A stretch of DNA of 64,000 nt from Chitinophaga fulva (GTDB lineage Bacteria; Bacteroidota; Bacteroidia; Chitinophagales; Chitinophagaceae): positions 1,364,001 through 1,428,000 of the forward strand of contig NZ_JABBGC010000001.1 in the NCBI RefSeq assembly GCF_012927205.1. The letters run 5' to 3'. Below the pieces are notes generated by a model, which did no database searches, was not told the origin of the DNA, and saw only the letters and a list, made by a program, of their open reading frames with translations. Positions within the stretch are counted from its first letter, which is position 1. Each line of letters starts with the position of its first letter. The position numbers and the translations under genes are program-made. This document shows positions 1 to 8,123 of the stretch, piece by piece.

Positions 1-1
1 T

Positions 2-211
2 GAATTTGAGGAAGATCTTGAAGAACGTTTCAACTTCAGCCTGGAGCTCTGCAATAAAGACAACAAACCATTCACCAACAAAAGCCAGCATCTTTTCCAG
101 ATTTCCTCCACTATGCAGGATAAAAGAGAAGAACGAAATTATCAACTGGATATTTCACTGGACATGTTGATGAACAACAACAGACCCACACCACCTTCTT
201 ATCTGATGTAG
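2..211 (+). CDS. C-terminal fragment of an unrecognised protein
   Basis: An open frame enters from the left edge and ends at a TAG, giving about 69 residues. The segment is rich in charged and polar residues, with an acidic start (EFEEDLEERF), a KDNKPF stretch and a PTPPSYLM tail. It has no membrane segment or motif I recognise. The start lies outside the window, so length and function cannot be judged. The next gene is on the same strand after 230 bases that look like an independent promoter, so this is probably the last gene of its unit. Confidence 0.55.
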   Translation, partial: EFEEDLEERFNFSLELCNKDNKPFTNKSQHLFQISSTMQDKREERNYQLDISLDMLMNNNRPTPPSYLM

Positions 212-293
212 CAACTGTCTGCTGTACCGGCCTTTCCATATCCCTTGTTGGTCTTGACCTATCCTATGCCTGATTTTCGTGTAAGCGTTCCTG

Positions 294-366
294 TTAACAA
301 TACCATAAACATTTCTTAACTATTAACATACTGGTAACGTCAGCTTAATACTGCGTTAATGCCTCA
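294..366 (+). promoter_or_regulatory. Array of 11-bp direct repeats resembling a PHO box
   Basis: TTAAC-like words recur on one face of the helix. TTAAC lies at 323, GTAAC at 334, TTAAT at 345 and TTAAT at 356, each exactly 11 bp after the last. Further upstream, TTAAC at 294 and 316 are 22 bp apart. Direct repeats with an 11-bp pitch are the known architecture of sites for PhoB and other OmpR-family response regulators. The array ends about five bases before a -7 element at 371, where an activator would replace the -33 contact. The repeats are seen directly; the link to phosphate control is inference. Confidence 0.5.
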
Positions 367-370
367 CGGA

Positions 371-378
371 TATTTTTG
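371..378 (+). promoter_or_regulatory. Bacteroidota -7 element for the TonB receptor gene
   Basis: TATTTTTG matches the Bacteroidota -7 consensus TAnnTTTG exactly. No TTTG stands at the -33 position; the 11-bp repeat array occupies that place, as expected for an activator-dependent promoter. Transcription would start near 385 and give a leader of about 57 bases before the GTG at 442. Confidence 0.5.
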
Positions 379-386
379 CCACCGAT

Positions 387-428
387 ATTAAAACGGGATT
401 AAAACGAGATTTAAAACCGTATTAAAAC
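387..428 (+). repeat. Four tandem ATTAAAAC repeats in the leader
   Basis: ATTAAAAC occurs at 387, 398 and 421, with ATTTAAAAC at 409, giving spacings of 11, 12 and 11 bp. The array falls between the predicted transcription start and the GTG start at 442, so it would be transcribed. It may be a repressor site or an A-rich translation enhancer, which suits the ribosomes of this phylum. Confidence 0.45.
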
Positions 429-441
429 AAAACCAAATATC

Positions 442-3258
442 GTGAAGGGCTTCTATTCTGTACCACTGTTATTGCTGACTTTATTTCAATTTATTTTTAC
501 GGGAACAGCGCTGGCAGGCGATCCTGCTAAGGTGACCGGTAAGGTGACCGATAAAAAAACCGGTGAAGCATTGATTGGTGTTACCATCGTTGTGCAAGGT
601 ACCGGCAAAGGCGCTGTAACGGATGTGGAAGGCCGCTATGCTTTCGCAATTGAGCCGGGCAATTACACGCTCGACTTCAAATACATGGGCTATCAGACCA
701 AATCTATCTCCGATGTGATCGTAAAAACTGGTCAGCCCACTTCCCTGAATGTGATCATGGATGAGCCTAAATCCAAAGAATTACAGGAAGTGGTGATCAA
801 AGGTTCCTTTAAACAGGAAACGATCAACGCCCTGTATGCGGCACAGAAAAACAATGCTGTAGTATCTGACGGTATCTCCGCCGACCTCATCAAAAAATCA
901 CCGGATAAAAACACCGGCGAAGTACTGAAACGCGTAAGTGGTACCAGTATTCAGGACAATAAATTTGTAGTGGTACGCGGTCTGAGCGAACGCTACAACA
1001 CCACCCTGATGAACAATGCCCAGATGCCCAGCACCGAGCCGGACAAAAAAGCATTCTCCTTTGATATCATCCCTTCCGGCCTGATTGATAACATCACTAT
1101 ATATAAAACCGCTTCGCCTGATCTGCCCGGCGATTTCGCCGGCGGCGCAGTGAAAGTGAGCACCAAAGACTTCCCTGATCAACGTTTCCTGGACCTGTCA
1201 CTCAGCACCGGTTACAATACACAAACTACCTTTAAGGATTTTTATACCGCGCCACCCAAAGGCAAATATGATTTCCTCGGCTACGACGACGGTTCCCGCG
1301 CGCTGCCCGATGCCTATAAAAATGCAGCAAAAGGTAACTACACCCTGCTGGAAGATGCAGAAAAAATCGCCATCGCCAAACAGTTTCCGAATACTTACAG
1401 CAGCGGAAAGATGAACGGCAAAAGCCGTCCGCCGATTGGCGTGCAGCTGTCTATGGGCAACGCCTGGCAGGTAAAGGAAAAAAATCGTTTCGGCTACATT
1501 TTCGCTGTGAACTACGGTAACAACAATAAAAGAAATGTACGTGAACGCAGTGAAAAAAATGTCAGCGAGCACCTGTTCGATTTTAACGATGACGTATACA
1601 CGCAATCCAGCAACCTGGGGGCTGTATTGAATTTTGCCTACAACTTCAGAAAGAGCAAGATCGCGCTAAAGAATTTCTATAATAATGATTTTAATACTGT
1701 GTTTACCCGCAGAACGGGATTGGTGTTTGACAACAATGCCGGGCAACCGCGGTTGAGCTACAACAATGAAACCACGCAGAACAGCCTGTTCAATTCCACG
1801 CTCGAAGGGCAACATGTTATCGGTAACGATAAACTGAATGTGGACTGGAATGTCTCTTATGCACGCTCTTCCCGTGATCAGCCTGACCAGCGTATTCTTT
1901 CTTTCCAGAAGTACGACGGCAACGATTATTATTCACTGACACTTTCCGGTGAGAATAACCCCGCGATCAGAGACGCTGGCCGTGTTTACACTAAACTGAC
2001 TGAAAATATTCTTGGTGCCAATCTGAACTTTTCTGTACCGTTTAAATTATTCGGCGAGAACCAGAAATTCAAATTTGGCGGTGTGAAATCATATCGCAGC
2101 CGTGATTTCTCCGCTATTGCGCTGGGATATGCTACTGCCGCTTCCAGAGCTGAAATTCCGTTGGATAAAGGTGTGACCGTAGAGAATATTTTCAGTAATG
2201 AGAATATCGATAAATACAGAATACTGTTAGCGAAAATCGATGCCAACAATAAGGATTATAAAGGTACCGCTGATCTTACAGCCGGCTACCTGATGTTTGA
2301 TAACAAATTCACTGACGCCTTGCGGTTGGTGTGGGGCGCCAGGGTAGAGTCTTATGTGCAGGAACTGAAAACGGTTGGTCAGGCATCCCAACGTTACGAT
2401 AATGTGGATGTATTACCTTCCGCAAACCTGACCTACGGCATGACGGAAAAGAGCAACCTGCGCTTGTCATTCTCTCAAACGGTTAACAGGCCTGAATTCA
2501 GGGAGCTGGCTAACTTCAGGTATTATGACTATGATAATGAATTCCTGATCCAGGGTAATGAATACCTGAAACGCAGCACGGCCACCAACGCAGACCTGCG
2601 TTGGGAAATGTTCCCGGGCGCAGGCGAAGTTGTTTCTGCTTCTGTATTCTACAAGAAATTTAAAGATCCGATAGAACAGACCAACGACGGCAATAATATT
2701 CTTTCCTATAATAACGCCAACAGCGCTACAGACTACGGTGCAGAGATAGAACTGAGAAAGCGACTGAACTTTATTTCCCACGCGAAAGTGTTTGATAACC
2801 TCGTGTTTTATGCCAACGCGGCCTATATCTACTCCAAGGTAGATTTGCCGGGTACCATTGACCCTGATAAAAAGACACCGTTGCAAGGACAGTCTCCTTA
2901 CCTGATCAACGGTGGTATCTCCTATGCGCCTGCTGACAATGATTTCTCTGTGAACCTGCTTTACAACAGAATTGGCCAGCGGTTACGCTTCAGAGGCACT
3001 AATGCAGGGCTTGACACCTATGAAAAACCAAGAGATATTGTGGATTTTCAGATCAGCAAAAAAGTATTTAAGAATGCAGGAGAGCTGAAACTCAACATCT
3101 CCGACATTTTTGCCCAACCTATAGCACTGTATTACAAGTTTCCGGGAAACAACAAAACAGCCTATGTCGCCGGGAAGGATTATATCATCAGCTCATTAAA
3201 GCCAGGCACCACTTTCACGATTACGTTCAAATACAATTTTCTGTCTAAAGTAAAGTAA
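442..3258 (+). CDS. TonB-dependent receptor, non-SusC type
   Basis: A 938-residue outer-membrane receptor. It has a signal peptide (about residues 1-26, ending TALAG), a carboxypeptidase-like beta-sandwich (about 30-110), a plug domain (about 130-245, with VRGLSERYN and DLPGDFAGGAV) and a beta-barrel ending in a membrane-insertion strand (FKYNFLSKVK). The plug lacks the SusC signature LKDASATSIYG, so it belongs with ordinary TonB receptors. The start is GTG; no in-frame ATG gives the signal peptide. The next gene, a lipoprotein 72 bases downstream, is the likely surface partner. The promoter carries PHO-box-like repeats. The substrate is unknown; a phosphorus-containing ligand is a guess from the promoter alone. 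Confidence 0.88.
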   Translation: MKGFYSVPLLLLTLFQFIFTGTALAGDPAKVTGKVTDKKTGEALIGVTIVVQGTGKGAVTDVEGRYAFAIEPGNYTLDFKYMGYQTKSISDVIVKTGQPTSLNVIMDEPKSKELQEVVIKGSFKQETINALYAAQKNNAVVSDGISADLIKKSPDKNTGEVLKRVSGTSIQDNKFVVVRGLSERYNTTLMNNAQMPSTEPDKKAFSFDIIPSGLIDNITIYKTASPDLPGDFAGGAVKVSTKDFPDQRFLDLSLSTGYNTQTTFKDFYTAPPKGKYDFLGYDDGSRALPDAYKNAAKGNYTLLEDAEKIAIAKQFPNTYSSGKMNGKSRPPIGVQLSMGNAWQVKEKNRFGYIFAVNYGNNNKRNVRERSEKNVSEHLFDFNDDVYTQSSNLGAVLNFAYNFRKSKIALKNFYNNDFNTVFTRRTGLVFDNNAGQPRLSYNNETTQNSLFNSTLEGQHVIGNDKLNVDWNVSYARSSRDQPDQRILSFQKYDGNDYYSLTLSGENNPAIRDAGRVYTKLTENILGANLNFSVPFKLFGENQKFKFGGVKSYRSRDFSAIALGYATAASRAEIPLDKGVTVENIFSNENIDKYRILLAKIDANNKDYKGTADLTAGYLMFDNKFTDALRLVWGARVESYVQELKTVGQASQRYDNVDVLPSANLTYGMTEKSNLRLSFSQTVNRPEFRELANFRYYDYDNEFLIQGNEYLKRSTATNADLRWEMFPGAGEVVSASVFYKKFKDPIEQTNDGNNILSYNNANSATDYGAEIELRKRLNFISHAKVFDNLVFYANAAYIYSKVDLPGTIDPDKKTPLQGQSPYLINGGISYAPADNDFSVNLLYNRIGQRLRFRGTNAGLDTYEKPRDIVDFQISKKVFKNAGELKLNISDIFAQPIALYYKFPGNNKTAYVAGKDYIISSLKPGTTFTITFKYNFLSKVK

Positions 3259-3330
3259 CAATTAGTTAAAGCGGGCTTCATATTCCCGTAAAAGTGACTT
3301 TAATATTTGTAAATCAAATAATTAAGCAGT

Positions 3331-4716
3331 ATGAACAAAAATTATGTATTAGCTTTGATGGCTGCTGCCACTACTTTCGCTGCGTGCAGCAAAAAAGATG
3401 ACAACAATACACCTCCTCCTTCTTCCGGCAGTAGCGATACTGTAATGGTAAGAGACAAAATCAAATCCAATCAAACCTGGTCAAAAAATAAGGTTTATGT
3501 ACTGCGTGGTTATGTGTATGTAGACAATGCTACCCTGACCATTGAAGCGGGTACAAAAATCATCAGCAACCGTGACTCTGCCGGCGTATTGGTGGTGTAT
3601 AAAGGTGCACAGATCCAGGCTAACGGTACTGCCGACAATCCAATCGTATTTACTTCTGGTCATGCTGAGAAAAAACCGGGCGACCTGGGTGGTATCGTAC
3701 TGGTAGGTAAAGCAACCGGCAACGGTAACCACGCCAAGCTGGAAGGTAACGTAGACGCTGCCTATTCTGCTTTTGGCGGTACCCAGGACGACGACAACTC
3801 CGGTACCCTGCAGTATGTAAGAATTGAATATGCTGGTAAAGCAGTAGCTGCCAACGATGAAATCAACGGCCTGTCTCTGTATTGCGTTGGTAACAAAACC
3901 ACACTGCATCATATTCAGATTGTAAACGGCCTGGATGATGCATTTGAATTCTTCGGTGGTAGTGTAAACGCCAAATACCTGATTGCCTACAACTGTGCTG
4001 ACGACGATTTTGACATGGATGATGCTTATCATGGCATGATCCAGTTTGCAGTGTCTGTGAAACAACCTTCTTTCACCGACAAAAAATCTGATGGCGACGT
4101 GTCCAACAACTTTGAAGTGGACAACACCAACCCAAAGAACCTGCCGATCACCACTACTCCTACAACTTTCCCTGTTCTTTCCAACTTCACCGCTGTTGGT
4201 CCTAACAACGCTACCGGTACCAGCGCTGACTATGGCTATGGCATGCGTTGGAGAAGAGGTACCAAATTTATCCTTGGTAACGCTATCATCATGGGTGCAC
4301 AGAAAGCCGCATTACGTATAGACGACAACGTAACACTGGGCTTCTATGCTGATGGTACCAGCGGTCTGAAAACCAGCCTGCTGCACGGTTCTTCTGACCT
4401 GTTCGCTACTGCTGACGGCTCTGCTGCCGTGGTACTGGATGCTGCCGGTCTGCAGAACCTGGTAACCGGCCGTGACGCTACTAAAACGTTCCTGGCTGCT
4501 AACGCAGGTGATATCAAACTGAAAGATCCGTTCAATAACAAAACTCCTGACCTGACTCCTCAGACTGGCTCTCCGGCTTTATCCGGTGCTAAATTTGAAG
4601 GTAAACTGGCAGAAGCTTTCTTTGACAAGGTAGCTTACCTCGGCGCTGTTGATCCGGCTAACGACTGGACTAAAGCCAAATGGGTTGCCTGGGATAGAAT
4701 CGTAGTAACACAATAG
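3331..4716 (+). CDS. Beta-helix-like surface lipoprotein
   Basis: A 461-residue lipoprotein with lipobox TFAAC at about residues 16-20, a low-complexity linker (DDNNTPPPSSGSS), then a repetitive domain. Recurring turns such as NATLTIEAGTKI and DNPIVFTSG, plus many Gly/Asn/Asp turns, suggest a right-handed parallel beta-helix. Asp-rich loops (TQDDDNSG, ADDDFDMDDAY) could bind calcium. It follows the TonB receptor and is closed by its own terminator, so the two form a likely operon. Family knowledge says such lipoproteins often sit next to non-SusC receptors in Bacteroidota. Catalytic residues are not evident; it may only bind ligand. Its codon use is very regular, which hints at high expression. 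Confidence 0.7.
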   Translation: MNKNYVLALMAAATTFAACSKKDDNNTPPPSSGSSDTVMVRDKIKSNQTWSKNKVYVLRGYVYVDNATLTIEAGTKIISNRDSAGVLVVYKGAQIQANGTADNPIVFTSGHAEKKPGDLGGIVLVGKATGNGNHAKLEGNVDAAYSAFGGTQDDDNSGTLQYVRIEYAGKAVAANDEINGLSLYCVGNKTTLHHIQIVNGLDDAFEFFGGSVNAKYLIAYNCADDDFDMDDAYHGMIQFAVSVKQPSFTDKKSDGDVSNNFEVDNTNPKNLPITTTPTTFPVLSNFTAVGPNNATGTSADYGYGMRWRRGTKFILGNAIIMGAQKAALRIDDNVTLGFYADGTSGLKTSLLHGSSDLFATADGSAAVVLDAAGLQNLVTGRDATKTFLAANAGDIKLKDPFNNKTPDLTPQTGSPALSGAKFEGKLAEAFFDKVAYLGAVDPANDWTKAKWVAWDRIVVTQ

Positions 4717-4749
4717 TATTTTTTTTAGATTTCATAAGCTGTATTTACA

Positions 4750-4780
4750 CCGTCCCGGTTTATACTGGGACGGTTTTTTA
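4750..4780 (+). terminator. Rho-independent terminator after the lipoprotein gene
   Basis: CCGTCCC (4750-4756) pairs with GGGACGG (4767-4773) across a 10-base loop, followed by TTTTTT. Confidence 0.85.
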
Positions 4781-4799
4781 TTTAAATACGGATACTGCC

Positions 4800-4837
4800 A
4801 AAAGAAAGAGCCGTGTTGTAACACGGCTCTTTCTTTT
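4800..4837 (-). terminator. Perfect hairpin ending the peroxidase operon
   Basis: Eighteen-base arms (4800-4817 and 4820-4837) are perfectly complementary around a GCCGTG core, with A/T-rich outer ends that supply a U-run on either strand. The right arm covers two bases of the peroxidase stop codon. It should work on both strands. Confidence 0.8.
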
Positions 4838-5906
4838 AATTTCCCTGCACAAATCCCGGCGGCGGCGCAAACCGTTCATCGGTGATAAATCCTTTGTCAC
4901 TAAGGGTTTTCAGAAATGCTATCAGTGCCTTTTTATCATTTTCGTTAAATGAGAATCCATTTTTAAAGGCCGGGTCCAGCGTTGCGGTGGGGTAGAATCC
5001 GTTATCATAGTGATTCATAACGCTTTCGAGGCTGCCAAAGCGGCCGTCGTGCATGTAAGGCGCTGTGAGTGCCACGTTGCGCAGCGACGGTACTTTAAAC
5101 TTGTACAGATCTTCATCGAGCAGTGTTATTTTATAACGCCCGGAGTCGGTGCCGAAAGGCCGTGGCGCCACACCGTTGTTACGGAAACTATTGTCAGTGA
5201 ATAGTGGTGGCTTATGACAGGAAACGCAACGTTGCTCAAACAGGGCGAGCCCTTTTTTCTCTTCTTCGCTGAAAGTCTCTTTCCCGGCTATAAAGCGGTC
5301 GTATCGGGAGTCTGCACTGACGAGCATCACCATGAACTGCGATAATGCCTTCAGCATGCGGGTGCTGTTGATGCCCGGTGATCCGAACGCTTTTTCGAAC
5401 AGTTGCTGATAGCGGTTGTTGCGTTGCAGTTTACCGATCACGTTATTGAGTTTGTCGTCCATTTCCACCGGATTTTCGATGGGGGCAATGGGCTGCAGAT
5501 CGAGATCATGTACGCCGCCATCCCAGAAGAAGGAGGTGGACCAGGCCATATTCTGAATAGGTGGCGAGTTGCGGGTGCCCAGCCGGTCGTCTATACCGTG
5601 ACTGACATCGTGGCCGTGGTGTGTAAATGCATTGGCTTGTATATGGCAGCTGGCGCAGCTGATGGTACCATCGCGACTGAGAAGGCCATCGTAGAAGAGT
5701 ACTTTGCCGAGGGCAAAACCATCTGTTGTGACCGGGTTGTCGGCCAGGCGGTAAACAGGCTCCGGAAATCCTGCCGGTTTCACAAAAGCGATGTTTTTAA
5801 CCGGTTCAGGCGCTGTTTCGGTATTTTTTTTACTGCAAGCGGTGATGATGAAGGTGGCGAGCAAGGGCAATAAAATACCCCTACCCCACCTGTAACGATG
5901 ACGCAT
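4836..5906 (-). CDS. Di-heme peroxidase of the MauG/MbnH/CcpA family
   Basis: A 356-residue lipoprotein (lipobox ITAC near residue 23). It has two c-type heme sites, CASCH near residue 87 and CVSCH near 230, and the family's PYMHDGRF segment near 285, where the axial ligand region of the second heme lies. This family includes cytochrome c peroxidases, MauG and MbnH. The neighbours decide the reading: an MbnP-like protein is encoded two genes upstream in the same operon. MbnH is known to oxidise a tryptophan of MbnP to kynurenine, so protein oxidation is as likely as peroxide removal. It is the last gene of the unit, with a terminator overlapping its stop codon. The exact subfamily is inferred from context. 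Confidence 0.88.
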   Translation of the reverse strand: MRHRYRWGRGILLPLLATFIITACSKKNTETAPEPVKNIAFVKPAGFPEPVYRLADNPVTTDGFALGKVLFYDGLLSRDGTISCASCHIQANAFTHHGHDVSHGIDDRLGTRNSPPIQNMAWSTSFFWDGGVHDLDLQPIAPIENPVEMDDKLNNVIGKLQRNNRYQQLFEKAFGSPGINSTRMLKALSQFMVMLVSADSRYDRFIAGKETFSEEEKKGLALFEQRCVSCHKPPLFTDNSFRNNGVAPRPFGTDSGRYKITLLDEDLYKFKVPSLRNVALTAPYMHDGRFGSLESVMNHYDNGFYPTATLDPAFKNGFSFNENDKKALIAFLKTLSDKGFITDERFAPPPGFVQGN

Positions 5907-5930
5907 AAACGAATAATTAATAAGGAATGC

Positions 5931-6212
5931 TTACTTTTTCAGTTTGGCCATGTATTTATCCGGCTTTTTGAGGAAGACTTCCTTACAGGTGATGGAACAA
6001 AAATGAATCGTGTCTTTTTGGTAGACGGTCCACTCCTTGTAGCTGGTGTCGTAAGGCATCTGGCATACAGGGTCGGGCCATTTATCGCTGACTACGGTTT
6101 CCGTTGTAGCAGGTACTTCAGGCATGGGTGCATCTTTTGTTTCAGCGGGTTTGCTGTTCTGATTGCAGGCGAGGGCCAGGAGGACGCTACAGGTTAAGAT
6201 CAACTGTTTCAT
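5931..6212 (-). CDS. YHS-domain lipoprotein, likely metal binding
   Basis: A 93-residue lipoprotein with lipobox LALAC at about residue 16, a flexible Ala/Pro/Thr linker, and a YHS domain over about residues 47-90. The domain shows DPVCQMP, then HFCSITCKEVFLKKPDKY. YHS domains are short metal-binding modules found in copper ATPases and metal-trafficking proteins. Spacers of 17 and 24 bases link it to the MbnP-like and peroxidase genes, so it is co-transcribed with them. A role as a periplasmic copper or iron carrier is inference. Confidence 0.8.
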   Translation of the reverse strand: MKQLILTCSVLLALACNQNSKPAETKDAPMPEVPATTETVVSDKWPDPVCQMPYDTSYKEWTVYQKDTIHFCSITCKEVFLKKPDKYMAKLKK

Positions 6213-6229
6213 GATAGAATTAATTAATG

Positions 6230-7039
6230 TTACTCGTTATGCACGTGGTCAATGTTAAACATTTGTGTGTAATTATCCGCGATTTTCTCTGAAAATGGCG
6301 TCACCATTACATTTGGATTGGTGGCGATGCTCACGTTGGTGGTGCCATTCAGCATTTTGAGCGCATCAGCGAAGAAATGGATCTGCGCTTTGCGATCGCG
6401 GCGAACAATGGCTTTTCCATTGTTGGGAATAGTGAGGGTTACCTCACGCGTATTGTTGAGCGTACGTGGGCCGTTATTGAAGCCGCCGCCATACAGACCG
6501 ATATGATACCGGAAAAGTTTCTGGGCATCTGTGGAAACTGGTGAGCTTCCTTCCAGCTTGGCGAAGATGTAACCGCTGTTCCATGACCAGTACATGTCTG
6601 CCGCACCTTCCGCCGGATCCAGTACACCAGGGCGTTTACTGATATCCATGGTATTACGGGTGCTGTCTACCCCGATCATAAATCTCACCTGGGTATAATC
6701 TCCTGCGGGAACGTTGTACAGCGTATGAAACGCGGAAGTTTTATTGTCTTCGCTGATCAGGAAATAACTGCTGTCCTGGGGTAAGGTGTATACCTGTCCG
6801 GAAGCGGTGATCAGCCGGAAATTGCTGACGTAGTAGGCAAATTTGCTGATGGTGAGTGACTCACCTGCTGCATTGCGGTATTGCTGGTTATTTAATATCA
6901 GATCGTCTGTTCCTGCGCGGTTATCGAATTCAAGGACCACAATGCCTTTTTCATTCGGATCTGTGGCCGGTGCTGTTTTGTCTTTGGAACAGGCAGCCAG
7001 TATGGTGAGTATGCTGAGGAGTAAAATATTTTGTTTCAT
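6230..7039 (-). CDS. MbnP-like lipoprotein
   Basis: A lipoprotein of about 269 residues. The frame is open for another 44 codons upstream, but that stretch overlaps the preceding gene; the ATG at 7039 gives a good signal peptide (MKQNILLLS) and lipobox (LAAC). The MbnP signature is clear: an early ISKFAYYVSNF segment, then MYWSWNSGYIFAKLEG near the middle, then FRYHIGLYGG, and a His-rich end (NIDHVHNE). MbnP proteins bind copper in the periplasm and can carry a kynurenine made by MbnH from a conserved Trp. Here the di-heme enzyme follows two genes downstream. It sits 10 bases after the barrel gene. Confidence 0.8.
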   Translation of the reverse strand: MKQNILLLSILTILAACSKDKTAPATDPNEKGIVVLEFDNRAGTDDLILNNQQYRNAAGESLTISKFAYYVSNFRLITASGQVYTLPQDSSYFLISEDNKTSAFHTLYNVPAGDYTQVRFMIGVDSTRNTMDISKRPGVLDPAEGAADMYWSWNSGYIFAKLEGSSPVSTDAQKLFRYHIGLYGGGFNNGPRTLNNTREVTLTIPNNGKAIVRRDRKAQIHFFADALKMLNGTTNVSIATNPNVMVTPFSEKIADNYTQMFNIDHVHNE

Positions 7040-7049
7040 AAAGATCGTT

Positions 7050-7955
7050 TTAGAAGAAGAAATTGACGGTTGCGGATAGACGGGCATACGTTTTATTATA
7101 GCCGGCTGACAGATGCTGGTAAACAGGCAGCTGTGCCTGAACACCGGCGGAAAAACGTTTGAAATAAACATCGGCGCCTATGCTGGTGTGCAGCATATCA
7201 CCGCCGGTATATTCCTTGGCTTTATGCAGCTCATGGTCGCCGGAGGCGTGTTCGTACATGAGACCGGCATAAGGCTGCAGGGCCACCGTTTTGCTGACAG
7301 GCTGGTACAGGAAGCCACGCAGCGAGGTATTAAAGCGGTTGCCGAACCGGTATTCCTGTCTATTAGTGGTATTGATACGGTAGCTGGCATCGGTGTTGAG
7401 GCCCCATTTACCGCGTCTGACAGTATATACAGCGTTCAATACAAAATCGGTGCTGCGACTGCCCGGCTGGAAGTTCTGATAGATATTGCCACCTTCGTCC
7501 GGGATGCCGGTTTTGCCGGTGGGTAGTTTAATGCCGCCGCCAGCCTGGAATACATGGTGCCACTTTTTGCCGAGGTTCCAGTTGTTGTCAATCAATGTAT
7601 AATTGGCCATCAGGGTGATGTCGCCGAGGCCGGAGACTGTTGTGATGCTCTTGCCCTCTTCTCTTCTAAAGTACTGGTACGGCACGAAAGCAAAGAACTG
7701 TAGCCTTTTAGTAGCGTACCATCTGCCCCACAGTTCAGTGGTATGGTAAAACTCCCGGGACTCGTGGTTCGCAGTGTTGCCCAGTTCCATGGGATGGGTG
7801 GATTTAAACTGCCGGTATCCGTAACGGAGACCGATAAAGTTTTTATATTGTGGCAAAATGCCCAGCTGGTAGCCACTTGCGGAGCATCCACAGATGTCGC
7901 AGGCCATGACAGATACGGGCATGAGAATAGCCATGATGAAAAACAGCTTTTTCAT
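7050..7955 (-). CDS. Outer-membrane beta-barrel protein with Cys-rich mature N-terminus
   Basis: A 301-residue protein with a signal peptide (about residues 1-18) followed directly by CDICGCSASG. The rest looks like a 12- to 14-strand barrel with alternating aromatic residues and a terminal Phe (TVNFFF). The three clustered cysteines at the mature N-terminus suggest metal or heme binding; the first might alternatively be a lipidation site (VMAC). It leads the operon barrel - MbnP - YHS - di-heme enzyme. A role as an outer-membrane channel for the module is inference. The closest description I can give is a porin-like protein of unknown substrate. Confidence 0.65.
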   Translation of the reverse strand: MKKLFFIMAILMPVSVMACDICGCSASGYQLGILPQYKNFIGLRYGYRQFKSTHPMELGNTANHESREFYHTTELWGRWYATKRLQFFAFVPYQYFRREEGKSITTVSGLGDITLMANYTLIDNNWNLGKKWHHVFQAGGGIKLPTGKTGIPDEGGNIYQNFQPGSRSTDFVLNAVYTVRRGKWGLNTDASYRINTTNRQEYRFGNRFNTSLRGFLYQPVSKTVALQPYAGLMYEHASGDHELHKAKEYTGGDMLHTSIGADVYFKRFSAGVQAQLPVYQHLSAGYNKTYARLSATVNFFF

Positions 7956-8123
7956 TGCAAGGGTTTAATCGACAAAATATAACAGTATCGACTATACGTA
8001 AATGATAGCGATAACAATGACAGGCACACGGATAGTGTGTGTCAGGTAACAATCAATAATAAAACAGCAGGATTCACTGACAGCGCGGGCTATCGGTTTG
8101 CCGAAAGGAATAACACAGACGGA

